Source: GCA-020352575 sp964600365 | GTDB lineage: Bacteria > Actinomycetota > Acidimicrobiia > Spongiisociales > JAENVV01 | Length of the DNA stretch: 9,833 nucleotides | Assembly (NCBI GenBank): GCA_964600365.1 | Contig: CAZRJG010000077.1 | Location: forward strand, 1-9,833 | Reading direction: 5' to 3' | Shown here: in pieces, positions 1 through 5,685 of the stretch | How positions within the stretch are numbered: the first letter of the stretch is position 1 | How the letters are laid out: every line of letters starts with the position of its first letter | Notes under the pieces: model-generated | Seen by the model: the letters and a program-made list of their open reading frames with translations, nothing else | Databases searched by the model: none | Told to the model about the DNA's origin: nothing | Program-made: the position numbers and the translations under genes

Positions 1-15
1 CGCACCGACGACGAC

Positions 16-513
16 GTGCCGCAGCACCGAGGGGCCCGGCAACCCCGGCGGGGCGTCAGCGCCCGCGCCCTGGTGGCGATCAGCGCGCTCCTCCTCGCCT
101 CGTGCGCCGGAGCCGAGGGCACGCTCGCCCCGGCGGGGGACCCCACGCCCGACGGACCACCTCCCCTCGACGCCGTCCAGGTCGAGGAGGGCGACGCCCT
201 CTACGCGACGTACTGCGCCTCGTGCCACGGGGCAGACCTCGCCGGCACCGCCAACTGGAAGGTCCCCGGCCCCGACGGCGCCTACCCACCCCCGCCGCAC
301 GACGACTCCGGCCACACCTGGCACCACGGCGACGGCCTCCTCCTCGACCTCATCCGCGACGGCTCCCCCGTCGAGGGTTCGACCATGCCCGCATTCGGCG
401 ACACGCTGAGCGACGACCAGATCCGTTCCATCCTCGAGTACCTCAAGTCGAACTGGGGATCCGACCAGCGCACCTGGCAGTGGCAGGCGACGGTCCAGGA
501 GTCGGAGCGCTGA
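16..513 (+). CDS. Lipoprotein c-type cytochrome (class I, monohaem)
   Basis: A membrane-anchored electron carrier that should work on the outer face of the cytoplasmic membrane. Residues 16-29 form a hydrophobic signal ending in the lipobox LASC with lipidated Cys30. After a Pro/Asp-rich linker the haem site CASCH lies at residues 67-71. A likely axial Met is Met124 in the STMPAFGD segment, followed by the usual C-terminal helix (SDDQIRSILEYLKSNW). The 165-residue length fits a single-domain cytochrome c with a lipoprotein tether. The insert between haem and Met ligand is rich in His (HDDSGHTWHHGD). The start used is GTG at 16, but the frame stays open to base 1, so the true start may lie before the window. 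The protein resembles the second cytochrome at 1433 in lipobox, haem site and C-terminal helix, so the two are probably paralogues. The partner oxidase or reductase is not visible. Confidence 0.88.
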   Translation: MPQHRGARQPRRGVSARALVAISALLLASCAGAEGTLAPAGDPTPDGPPPLDAVQVEEGDALYATYCASCHGADLAGTANWKVPGPDGAYPPPPHDDSGHTWHHGDGLLLDLIRDGSPVEGSTMPAFGDTLSDDQIRSILEYLKSNWGSDQRTWQWQATVQESER

Positions 514-523
514 GCCGACACCC

Positions 524-542
524 TTCACGTGATCTTGACGTG
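524..542 (+). promoter_or_regulatory. Direct-repeat operator, probable OmpR/PhoB-type regulator site
   Basis: TTCACGTG (524-531) and TTGACGTG (535-542) are separated by ATC, giving an 11-bp repeat period with 7 of 8 bases identical. Tandem half-sites one helical turn apart are the usual target of OmpR/PhoB-family response regulators, and one is encoded nearby at 2946-3641. The second half-site covers the proposed -35 of the cupredoxin promoter. The repeat is seen directly; the identity of the binding protein is inferred. Confidence 0.5.
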
Positions 543-561
543 CCTCTCATCGGCCTCTAAT
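535..561 (+). promoter_or_regulatory. Candidate promoter of the cupredoxin operon
   Basis: TTGACG at 535-540 (5 of 6 to the consensus -35) is followed after 15 bp by TCTAAT at 556-561 (5 of 6 to the consensus -10). The spacing is short, as in many activator-dependent promoters, and the -35 lies inside the direct repeat at 524-542. Transcription would begin about 40-45 bases before the cupredoxin ATG. It would separate the cupredoxin-CopD-cytochrome group from the upstream cytochrome gene. Confidence 0.42.
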
Positions 562-613
562 CCCTCCGTGTGACCATGTCCCCAACGACACCACTCCCCG
601 TGGAGGTACACCG

Positions 614-1099
614 ATGATCGAGGAAGACTCCAGGCCGACCACCAACGCCGGGCCATACGTGCTCGGCGGCATCGCCGTCCTGTTCATCCTCTGGCTCTTC
701 GCCATGCCCTTCCGTGGAGCAGCGTGGATGGGCTGGGACGGATGGGGTCCCACCATGCACGCATCCATGATGTTCGGTGGTTCGAGCAGCGGCTCGTACG
801 ACGCCCCCGCTCCCGCCGTCGACGGTGCGACGACGCTCACCGTGTCCGCCCAGGACCTGTTCTTCGTCCCGGCCCGCCTCGTCGTCCCCGACGGCTCGGC
901 CAACATCACCGTCGAGAACGACGGCCGCGTCCTGCATGACCTCACCATCCCCGACCTCGGCTTCCAGTTGATCGTCGGACCGGGCGAGACCGCCACCGGT
1001 GCCCTCGTCGACGCGCCGGCCGGCGAGTATTCCTTCGAGTGCACCGTTCCCGGGCACGCAGCCGCCGGGATGACCGGGACGATCATCATCACCTCGTGA
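614..1099 (+). CDS. Membrane-anchored cupredoxin (type 1 copper protein)
   Basis: A blue-copper electron carrier or copper-binding protein held outside the membrane by an N-terminal segment. Residues 14-33 form one transmembrane helix. Residues 35-70 are a linker rich in Trp, Met and Ser (WMGWDGWGPTMHASMM). Residues 72-161 are a plastocyanin-like beta domain. The type 1 copper ligands can be placed as His108 (VLHDL), then Cys143, His148 and Met153 in FECTVPGHAAAGMTG, which has the C-x4-H-x4-M spacing of plastocyanin/azurin-type sites. The start is ATG 614, with GGAGG at 602-606 seven bases upstream. The stop TGA overlaps the GTG start of the next gene (GTGA). The neighbours are two cytochromes c and a CopD domain, which supports a role in copper handling or periplasmic electron transfer. 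Which of these it does cannot be told from sequence. Confidence 0.9.
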   Translation: MIEEDSRPTTNAGPYVLGGIAVLFILWLFAMPFRGAAWMGWDGWGPTMHASMMFGGSSSGSYDAPAPAVDGATTLTVSAQDLFFVPARLVVPDGSANITVENDGRVLHDLTIPDLGFQLIVGPGETATGALVDAPAGEYSFECTVPGHAAAGMTGTIIITS

Positions 1100-1436
1100 C
1101 CCGACACTCCAGGGCGGGACGCCCTCTGGTCGCCCCGCCCTGGGGTTTCGTCACGGCCATCGTCGCCGTGCTGCTGGGCTGGCCCTCACCGTCGTCATCC
1201 TCGACTCCCCCGGGGAGCTGGTCTCCACGCCGTGGGGTCGGCTCCTCATCGCCAAGTTCGTCGTCGAGGGGATCGCCGCAACCCTCGACGCCTCCAACCA
1301 CCGCGTCGGCGTGCCCGTCCTCGAGCACGCACCCGCCAGCCCGGAGCCCTTCGACCTGCTGCGGCGGGTCGTGATCACCGAAGCCGCCGCCCTCGTCGTC
1401 ACCGTCACCGCAGCACTCGTAGGAGCAGCATCATGA
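1096..1436 (+). pseudogene. CopD-type copper-resistance membrane domain, frameshifted
   Basis: No single frame covers this stretch, but two frames joined near 1176 give a coherent protein. From GTG 1096 the first frame reads a basic N terminus and then WGFVTAIVAVLL. The next frame continues GLALTVVILDSPGEL, then STPWGRLLIAKFVVEG, LDASNHRVGVPVLE, and LLRRVVITEAAALV to TGA 1434-1436. The pattern of a TxxGRLLxxK segment, a second helix ending in N-(H/R)-R, and an LRR..xxE helix is that of the CopD domain found at the C terminus of CopD/PcoD/YcnJ proteins. One extra G in the GGG at 1176-1178 would restore a 113-residue protein with about three membrane helices. Both ends keep tight overlaps, GTGA with the cupredoxin and ATGA with the next cytochrome. 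That argues for a sequencing or assembly error, or a very recent mutation. It is much shorter than full CopD (usually about 300 residues), so it would be a stand-alone domain. Confidence 0.68.
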
Positions 1437-1846
1437 CCACCACACCCACCCCTCCCCGCCGAGCCCTCATCGCCGTCGGCGTCGCAGCCGGCATCCTGCT
1501 GGCGTCGTGCAGCACACTCCAGGAGCCCGTCATCAACGCCCCTGCCAACACGGGGCTGATCGCCGTCGGCGAGGGCCTGTACGAGCAGAGCTGCGCGTCC
1601 TGCCACGGCGCCGACCTGCGGGGCACCGACCTGGGTCCGTCACATCTGTCCGTCGTGTACGAGCCCAACCACCACGGGGACATCGCCTTCGCCCTCGCCG
1701 CCCGCAACGGCGTGCGAGCCCACCACTGGACGTTCGGAGACATGCCACCCGTCGAGGGGCTCAGCGACGACGACCTCGAGGCGATCGTCGCCTACGTGCG
1801 AGAGATGCAGCGAGTGAACGGCTTCGAGCCGTACCCCCCGCGCTAG
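1433..1846 (+). CDS. Lipoprotein c-type cytochrome (class I, monohaem), second copy
   Basis: A small membrane-tethered cytochrome c of 137 residues. Residues 10-25 are a hydrophobic signal ending in lipobox LASC with Cys26. The haem motif CASCH is at residues 54-58 inside a GADLRGTDLG context. Met104 in GDMPPVEGLSDDDL is the likely sixth ligand, followed by a final helix. Extra His pairs (His80-His81 and His97-His98) flank the pocket. The ATG at 1433 overlaps the stop of the CopD-like frame (ATGA), so it is probably co-translated with it. GGAG at 1422-1425 lies seven bases upstream. The stop shares the palindrome CTAG at 1843-1846 with the stop of the convergent kinase gene, leaving no room for a terminator. 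It resembles the cytochrome at 16-513 and may be its redox partner or a duplicate. Confidence 0.9.
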   Translation: MTTTPTPPRRALIAVGVAAGILLASCSTLQEPVINAPANTGLIAVGEGLYEQSCASCHGADLRGTDLGPSHLSVVYEPNHHGDIAFALAARNGVRAHHWTFGDMPPVEGLSDDDLEAIVAYVREMQRVNGFEPYPPR

Positions 1847-2949
1847 GCGTCGTCGGGGGACGGCAGAGGGAGCGTGAGCCGGAAGGTGCTCCCCTCCCCG
1901 GGGCCCGGCGACGTGGCGGTCACGTCGCCCCCGTGCAGGCGGGCGATGCTGCGGGCGATGGTGAGCCCCACACCGGTCCCCCCGGGCGCCGACGTGTTCC
2001 CCCGGAAGAACCGCTCGAAGATGCGCTCCAGGTGGTCGGCGGGGATGCCGCTCCCCGTGTCGGTCACCTCCACGCCCACCTCGTCCCCGCTCGCCGCCCA
2101 CGACACGGTGACCGTCCCCCCCGGTGGCGTGTGCGACAACGCGTTGCCGATGAGGTTCGTGAGCACCTGCGTGACCCGGTCGGGATCGGCGTCGACGAGG
2201 ACGGTGGGGCCCGGGACGGCCGACATGCGGACGTCGTTCTCGGTGAACTGGGGACCCAGACGCCCCACGACGTCGGTGACGAGCACGCCGAGGTCGAGGA
2301 GGGATCTTTCGAGGGGGAGCACCCCCTCCTCTGCGCGCGACAGCACGCTCACGTCCGACGCGAGCCGCTTGAGGCGGAGGGCCTCGGCGCCCACCGAGGC
2401 GATGATGTCAGGGGTGGGTTCGAGCACCCCGTCGAGGATCGCCTCCATATACCCCTCGATGGTGCTGAGGGGGGTGCGGAGCTCGTGGGCGACGTCGTTG
2501 AGGAGGCGCATACGGCTCCGCTCGGTCGACTCGAGCGCCTCGGCGAGGCGGTTGATATCGGCCGCCAGCGCTGCCAGCTCCTCGTCGTCGGGGAGGGCGA
2601 GGCGCTCGTCGTAGTGGCCGGCGGCGAGGCGCCGGGCAGCGACCTGCACGGCGGTGATGGGGTCGAGCAGCCGTCGGGAGGCAAAGAACGCGGCAAGCAC
2701 GGCCACCACCACGCTCACCACCAGGGCCACGCCGAGGATCTGCCACGAGGCGACCCGGAACGCCCGCTCGAGTTCGGCGCCCATCTGCTCCATGTCGGAG
2801 AGCACCATTTGCTCCATCCCTTCGATGTGGGAGCGGAGGAATGCCGGGCTCACCACCACGGCGACGGCCGCCACCGAGACCGCCCCGGCCACCACCACCA
2901 CGAGGTGCGAGGTGGCCAGCCTGGCCCGCAGCCCCCGCCGGGCCCTCAT
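1843..2949 (-). CDS. Two-component sensor histidine kinase with a short Met-rich sensor loop
   Basis: A 368-residue membrane kinase expected to autophosphorylate and pass the phosphate to the regulator at 2946-3641. Transmembrane helix 1 is at residues 14-34 and helix 2 at about 70-91, leaving an outside loop of only about 35 residues. A HAMP linker (about 91-142) follows. The dimerisation domain has the phospho-accepting His155 in NDVAHELRTPL. The ATPase domain has Asn265/Asn269 (LTNLIGNAL), DTGSG at 297-301, an F-box at 308-317 and GTGVGL at 324-329, so all catalytic boxes are intact. The loop contains His41 and Met45, 48, 53 and 56 as two MEQM units, which suggests Cu(I) or Ag(I) sensing as in CusS-like kinases; this is inference. 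The ATG overlaps the stop of the regulator gene (ATGA), indicating one operon. It converges on the cytochrome gene. Confidence 0.93.
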   Translation of the reverse strand: MRARRGLRARLATSHLVVVVAGAVSVAAVAVVVSPAFLRSHIEGMEQMVLSDMEQMGAELERAFRVASWQILGVALVVSVVVAVLAAFFASRRLLDPITAVQVAARRLAAGHYDERLALPDDEELAALAADINRLAEALESTERSRMRLLNDVAHELRTPLSTIEGYMEAILDGVLEPTPDIIASVGAEALRLKRLASDVSVLSRAEEGVLPLERSLLDLGVLVTDVVGRLGPQFTENDVRMSAVPGPTVLVDADPDRVTQVLTNLIGNALSHTPPGGTVTVSWAASGDEVGVEVTDTGSGIPADHLERIFERFFRGNTSAPGGTGVGLTIARSIARLHGGDVTATSPGPGEGSTFRLTLPLPSPDDA

Positions 2950-3641
2950 GCGGGGGCGGCCACGAACCGGTAGCCGACCCCGCGCACGGTGGCGACGAAC
3001 CTTGGCTCCGAGGCGTCGTCGGGGAGTGCCCGACGGATGTTGGCAATGTGGACGTCGACGACCCGGTCACTCCCGTAGTAGTCGAATCCCCACACGGTCT
3101 CGAGCAGCTGCGTCCGGGTGAACACCCTGCCCCGGGCCGATGCCAGGGCGTGGAGGATGTCGAACTCGAGGGCGGTGAGTTCCACGAGCTCGCCGTCGAC
3201 CCGCACCTCCCTCGTCCCCCGATCGATCGTGAGCCCCGAGAAGGTCAGCACGTCCTTCCCCGAGTCCGCGTGGTCGCCCCTCCCGCGCCGGAGAACGGCA
3301 TGGATGCGGGCGACGAGCTCGCGGGGAGAGAACGGCTTGGTGACGTAGTCGTCGGCACCCATCCCGAGCCCGACGACCCGGTCCATCTCCTCGGTGCGGG
3401 CGGTGAGCATGATCACGAACACGTCGCTCGTCGCCCGGAGCCGGCGGAGGACCTCGAAACCGTCCATCTCGGGCATGGCGACGTCGAGCACCACCACGTC
3501 CGGCGCCGTGTCCCGGATGGCGGCGAGCGCGGCCATGCCGTCGGCGGCGGTCTCGACGGCGAATCCCTCCGCCTCGAGGTAGCGAGCGAGCATCTCGCGC
3601 AGGCTCCTGTCGTCGTCGGCGACGAGCACCCGACTGGTCAT
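2946..3641 (-). CDS. OmpR/PhoB-family response regulator
   Basis: A 231-residue DNA-binding regulator. The receiver domain (residues 4-115) has acidic residues Asp9-Asp11, phosphorylation site Asp53 (VLDVAMPEMDG), Thr80 and Lys102 (VTKPFS). The C-terminal winged helix (about 135-229) includes LTALEFDILHAL, the recognition region GSDRVVDVHIANIRR, and the closing RGVGYRF typical of the family. The start is placed at ATG 3641 because the domain begins directly there with TSRVLVADDD. The reading frame stays open further upstream, but that part has no domain character. No Shine-Dalgarno sequence precedes the ATG; CAGTCT seven bases upstream is a weak candidate for a leaderless -10. It is the first gene of a two-gene operon with the kinase. 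Because its binding family uses 11-bp direct repeats, the repeats at 524-542 and 3823-3841 are natural candidate targets. Confidence 0.93.
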   Translation of the reverse strand: MTSRVLVADDDRSLREMLARYLEAEGFAVETAADGMAALAAIRDTAPDVVVLDVAMPEMDGFEVLRRLRATSDVFVIMLTARTEEMDRVVGLGMGADDYVTKPFSPRELVARIHAVLRRGRGDHADSGKDVLTFSGLTIDRGTREVRVDGELVELTALEFDILHALASARGRVFTRTQLLETVWGFDYYGSDRVVDVHIANIRRALPDDASEPRFVATVRGVGYRFVAAPA

Positions 3642-3960
3642 CGACCCAAGACTGCCACGCAACGCCTCTGCATGGCGAACCCGAACCACCTCGTGCGCAT
3701 CCCGCCGGGGACCACCCTCGGGTGCATCCACCGCCGCGGCCGCTCCACCACCGTCACCATCCTGCCGACCGACCTCCATGGCCCCCACCATCGCCGCGCC
3801 ACGTGAAGTACCGACGGGGGGAACCGTGAAGGTCCGATGAAGGGACGGCCGCCGCTCGCTGCACTCCACCAGAAGATCGAGGCCGCTCTGGAGTACACGG
3901 TCACGTCGAACGCGCGAAGATTCGTGGGCGGGCAACACGGCCCACAGGAAAGGAGAGGAC
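3642..3960. other. 319-bp intergenic regulatory stretch
   Basis: This lies between the divergent response-regulator gene and the secreted-protein gene. It holds three TTCA-type half-sites (3800-3841) and a strong ribosome binding site, AAAGGAG, just before ATG 3961. Two short + strand open frames occur here, starting at ATG 3673 and ATG 3837, but neither shows convincing coding character. I see no RNA gene or transposon remnant. Confidence 0.5.
3800..3841 (-). promoter_or_regulatory. Cluster of TTCA-type half-sites related to the 524-542 repeat
   Basis: Read on the - strand, TTCATCGG (3841-3834) and TTCACGGT (3830-3823) are exactly 11 bp apart. A perfect TTCACGTG (3807-3800) follows 23 bp further on, two turns plus one base. 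TTCACGTG is identical to the first half-site at 524-531 upstream of the cupredoxin gene. The position suits control of the secreted-protein gene at 3961, the regulator gene at 3641, or both. Binding by the neighbouring regulator is inferred. Confidence 0.38.
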
Positions 3961-4299
3961 ATGCGAAAGAAGATGCTGCCGGCGATCGTGCTGGCACTCG
4001 TCGTGCTCATGGCGGTGCCTGCCGCCGGCCAGGGGCTCTCGCCGACGACCCTCGAGGACGCGGGGTTCACCTGCTTCGGCGACAGCGATGAGACCCATTG
4101 CATGAAGAGCCAGGGTTCGACGTTCAACGTCATGGTCTTCCATGATGGACACTTCATTGCCGCCGAGACAGCCACCTTCCGGGATGCCACCAAGCGGGCT
4201 TGCCCGGGCGAAGCAGGACCCGGGGGAAGCCACGGGTGGGGAGCCCCCTTCCCTGGCGCCCCGTTCACCGCCTGTCACCACTACCCCGCTGGAGGGTGA
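3961..4299 (+). CDS. Small secreted Cys/His protein of unknown function
   Basis: I do not recognise the family. The 112-residue product has a clear signal peptide: MRKK, a hydrophobic core at residues 6-20, and probable cleavage after AAG at residue 23. The mature part of about 89 residues has four Cys (38, 47, 81, 105) and several His, including FHDGHF and a closing CHHYP, plus a Gly/Pro-rich stretch at 82-101. Four Cys could make two disulfides outside the membrane, or with His could bind metal. The start ATG 3961 is well supported by AAAGGAG a few bases upstream. The gene stands alone, is divergent from the two-component regulator, and is preceded by the half-sites at 3800-3841. A place in the same regulon as the copper module is therefore possible. 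A strong hairpin follows 18 bases after the stop. Confidence 0.7.
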   Translation: MRKKMLPAIVLALVVLMAVPAAGQGLSPTTLEDAGFTCFGDSDETHCMKSQGSTFNVMVFHDGHFIAAETATFRDATKRACPGEAGPGGSHGWGAPFPGAPFTACHHYPAGG

Positions 4300-4317
4300 C
4301 GGGGGTGTGATCTCGAC

Positions 4318-4350
4318 CGAACGGCCCCCGCATCCAGCGGGGGCCGTTCG
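4318..4350. terminator. Strong hairpin, probable bidirectional terminator
   Basis: A perfect 14-bp stem (CGAACGGCCCCCGC at 4318-4331 pairing with 4337-4350) closes a 5-base loop, ATCCA. It lies 18 bases after the secreted-protein stop and between convergent genes. No U-tract follows on either strand, as is common in GC-rich actinobacteria. Confidence 0.72.
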
Positions 4351-4371
4351 CGTCCGGGCCCCGACCCACGA

Positions 4372-4403
4372 GGGCGGGGGCCGTGAGGGCTGCGGCCCCG
4401 CCC
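4372..4403 (-). terminator. Second hairpin, probable terminator of the cupin operon
   Basis: GGGCGGGGGCCG (4372-4383) pairs with CGGCCCCGCCC (4393-4403), giving an 11-bp stem with one bulged G and a 9-base loop. It starts 7 bases beyond the cupin stop on the - strand. With the hairpin at 4318-4350 it separates the two convergent transcription units. Confidence 0.5.
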
Positions 4404-4410
4404 CGGCCCG

Positions 4411-4770
4411 CTACAGCTTCCCGACCACGTGGGCGACGACCTGGGACATCTCGTCGTGGGGGCTGAACTCGACCATCCGCACGGCCTCCTCCACGACGAT
4501 CGTGTGACCGGCGGGCCAGTAGTACAGCTCGCCACCGGAGACGAACTCCTCGGTGCCGTCCTGGTAGGTCACGCGGATCCGACCCTCGATCACGTAGCCC
4601 CAGTGCGGGCATTGGCAGAGGTCGCCCTCGAGACCCTCGAGGAGGGGGGTGAAGTCCAGGCCGACGGGGTACTCCATGTAGGCACTCGTCATGCCTCCCC
4701 AGTCGGTGCCGCGGATCATCTCGCCAAGGGCCTCGTGGGCGATGGGGAGGTCGGTTGCCTTGCTCTGCAT
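4411..4770 (-). CDS. Small single-domain cupin protein
   Basis: A 119-residue cytoplasmic protein made of one cupin beta-barrel. Cupin motif 2 is clear at residues 80-89 (GELYYWPAGH, with His89 a likely metal ligand). Motif 1 is atypical: the region CQCPHWGYVIEGRIRV (52-67) offers His56 and Glu62, but the usual HxH is replaced by CPHW, so Cys52, Cys54 and His56 may form an unusual site. The frame is open further upstream, but ATG 4770 is chosen because AAGGAG (4776-4781) lies five bases before it and the domain starts soon after. It lies 68 bp downstream of the maleylpyruvate-isomerase-like gene on the same strand and probably shares its PadR-controlled promoter. The substrate is unknown; cupins of this size act as dioxygenases, isomerases or ligand binders. 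Confidence 0.85.
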   Translation of the reverse strand: MQSKATDLPIAHEALGEMIRGTDWGGMTSAYMEYPVGLDFTPLLEGLEGDLCQCPHWGYVIEGRIRVTYQDGTEEFVSGGELYYWPAGHTIVVEEAVRMVEFSPHDEMSQVVAHVVGKL

Positions 4771-4838
4771 GTGTGCTCCTTGCACTCGGTGGGGCGGCGG
4801 CACCCCGCTCGGATCTGGTTGGGGTCGGTGCCGGTTGG

Positions 4839-5606
4839 TCAGTCCCAACGAACCCTGTGGCTGGCACGCCACGTGTCCACGACACGGCTGTCGCCGTCCA
4901 CGGCGACGGCGCCCCGATCGCCCCTGTTCCACAGCATCAGGTAGAGGTCCTCGGCGGTGCCGGAGAGCCGCACATCGGCATCGCCACCCCCGCGCGTGGT
5001 GTCGATGCCGGCGGGTGAGAGGGTGACAACCCACTCGTGGCCCGTGTCATCGGCGCTGACCGCCATCCGCTGCGTGTCGTCAATGGGGAGGCTGGTGCTG
5101 CGGGGGGCGAACGCGCAGAGGAGCTCGTCTATCCCGTCGGCGGCGAACTTGGCGTCGAACCCGGTCACGTCACCGGCTGCCCACTGGGCGTCGAATCGGT
5201 GGACGGCGATCTCGTGGGCCTGGCGCCGCGCCCACATGGCGAGCGGGCTCGGGGCCTCGAGGAAGGTCATGGCCCCGAGATCGGCCGGGGCTGCCTCGAG
5301 CGACGCGAGGAGGTTGGCGTGCGTGGCGAGGTAGTGATCGACAAGCTCCTCGTCCACCGGCCAGAAGTGGGCCAGGTCCGGCCAGTAGCCCGACAGGTCC
5401 GAGAGGTCGTCGACCCACATCTTCGTGGCCCGCAACGCGACGTGCGCCGACGCCCACAGGTGGATCTCTGCGAGGTGCCGGAGCAGGTCACGCATCACCC
5501 ATCCCGGGCAGTGCACGATGGGTGTCTCCATGTCGGCTGCCCGGCCGGCGGCGGCGAAGAGCTGCCCCTCCCGTCCGATGGCTTCGATGTGCTCGGTGAT
5601 GTCCAC
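4839..5606 (-). CDS. Maleylpyruvate isomerase-family (DinB-fold) mycothiol-dependent enzyme
   Basis: A 255-residue protein with the two-part layout of this actinobacterial family. The N-terminal four-helix DinB-like domain (residues 1-150) carries CPGWVMRDLLRHLAEIH and the later RRQAHEIAVHRFDAQ. A C-terminal alpha/beta domain (about 160-255) contains the LSGTAEDLYLMLWNR helix. Likely metal ligands are His44, Glu132 and His136; the E-x3-H spacing matches the zinc site described for Corynebacterium glutamicum maleylpyruvate isomerase. Family members use mycothiol as cofactor, but most have no known substrate. The start is GTG 5606, supported by AAGGAGG at 5614-5620 seven bases upstream. The promoter (5656-5685) carries two PadR-type palindromes, and the regulator gene is divergent, so expression is probably induced by a small molecule, perhaps an aromatic compound. 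Confidence 0.88.
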   Translation of the reverse strand: MDITEHIEAIGREGQLFAAAGRAADMETPIVHCPGWVMRDLLRHLAEIHLWASAHVALRATKMWVDDLSDLSGYWPDLAHFWPVDEELVDHYLATHANLLASLEAAPADLGAMTFLEAPSPLAMWARRQAHEIAVHRFDAQWAAGDVTGFDAKFAADGIDELLCAFAPRSTSLPIDDTQRMAVSADDTGHEWVVTLSPAGIDTTRGGGDADVRLSGTAEDLYLMLWNRGDRGAVAVDGDSRVVDTWRASHRVRWD

Positions 5607-5634
5607 GGTGTCGCCTCCTTACCCGGATCGCGTA

Positions 5635-5676
5635 CTGCACTCTGCAGCATTCACGACTATATCCTGCATTCTGCAG
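5635..5676. promoter_or_regulatory. Twin palindromic operators, probably for the PadR regulator
   Basis: CTGCACTCTGCAG (5635-5647) and CTGCATTCTGCAG (5664-5676) are both CTGCA-N3-TGCAG palindromes, 29 bp apart start to start. Outer bases extend the pair to TACTGCA...TGCAGTA, so the whole stretch is symmetrical. On the - strand one copy sits between the -35 and -10 and the other just after the -10 of the isomerase-family gene promoter, an ideal layout for repression of both divergent genes. Confidence 0.72.
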
Positions 5677-5685
5677 TAGAGTCAA
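5656..5685 (-). promoter_or_regulatory. Promoter of the isomerase-cupin operon
   Basis: On the - strand, TTGACT (5685-5680, 5 of 6) and TATAGT (5661-5656, 5 of 6) are separated by 18 bp. The start point would be about 5649, giving a leader of about 40 bases that includes the AAGGAGG ribosome binding site. It overlaps the operator pair. On the + strand TATATC (5658-5663) may be the -10 of the padR gene. Confidence 0.65.

Noticed and set aside
1507..2973. A long + strand open frame of 488 codons across the cytochrome and kinase genes
   Set aside because: It is antisense to the kinase, whose domains are unmistakable, and its translation is low-complexity Arg/Gly/His-rich with no recognisable domain. 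It is a GC-rich shadow.
3673..3806. A 44-codon + strand frame in the intergenic stretch
   Set aside because: No ribosome binding site, no recognisable pattern, and it falls in the open antisense shadow of the regulator frame.
3837..4091. A + strand frame starting MKGRPPLAALHQKIEAAL with a nearby AAGG
   Set aside because: Its start looks helix-like, but it runs on into an Arg/Gly-rich shadow of the secreted-protein gene; that gene has the better ribosome site and a signal peptide.
3642..4268. N-terminal extension of the response regulator (frame open upstream to 4268)
   Set aside because: The receiver domain begins right after ATG 3641, the upstream translation has no domain character, and it would overlap the secreted-protein gene antisense.
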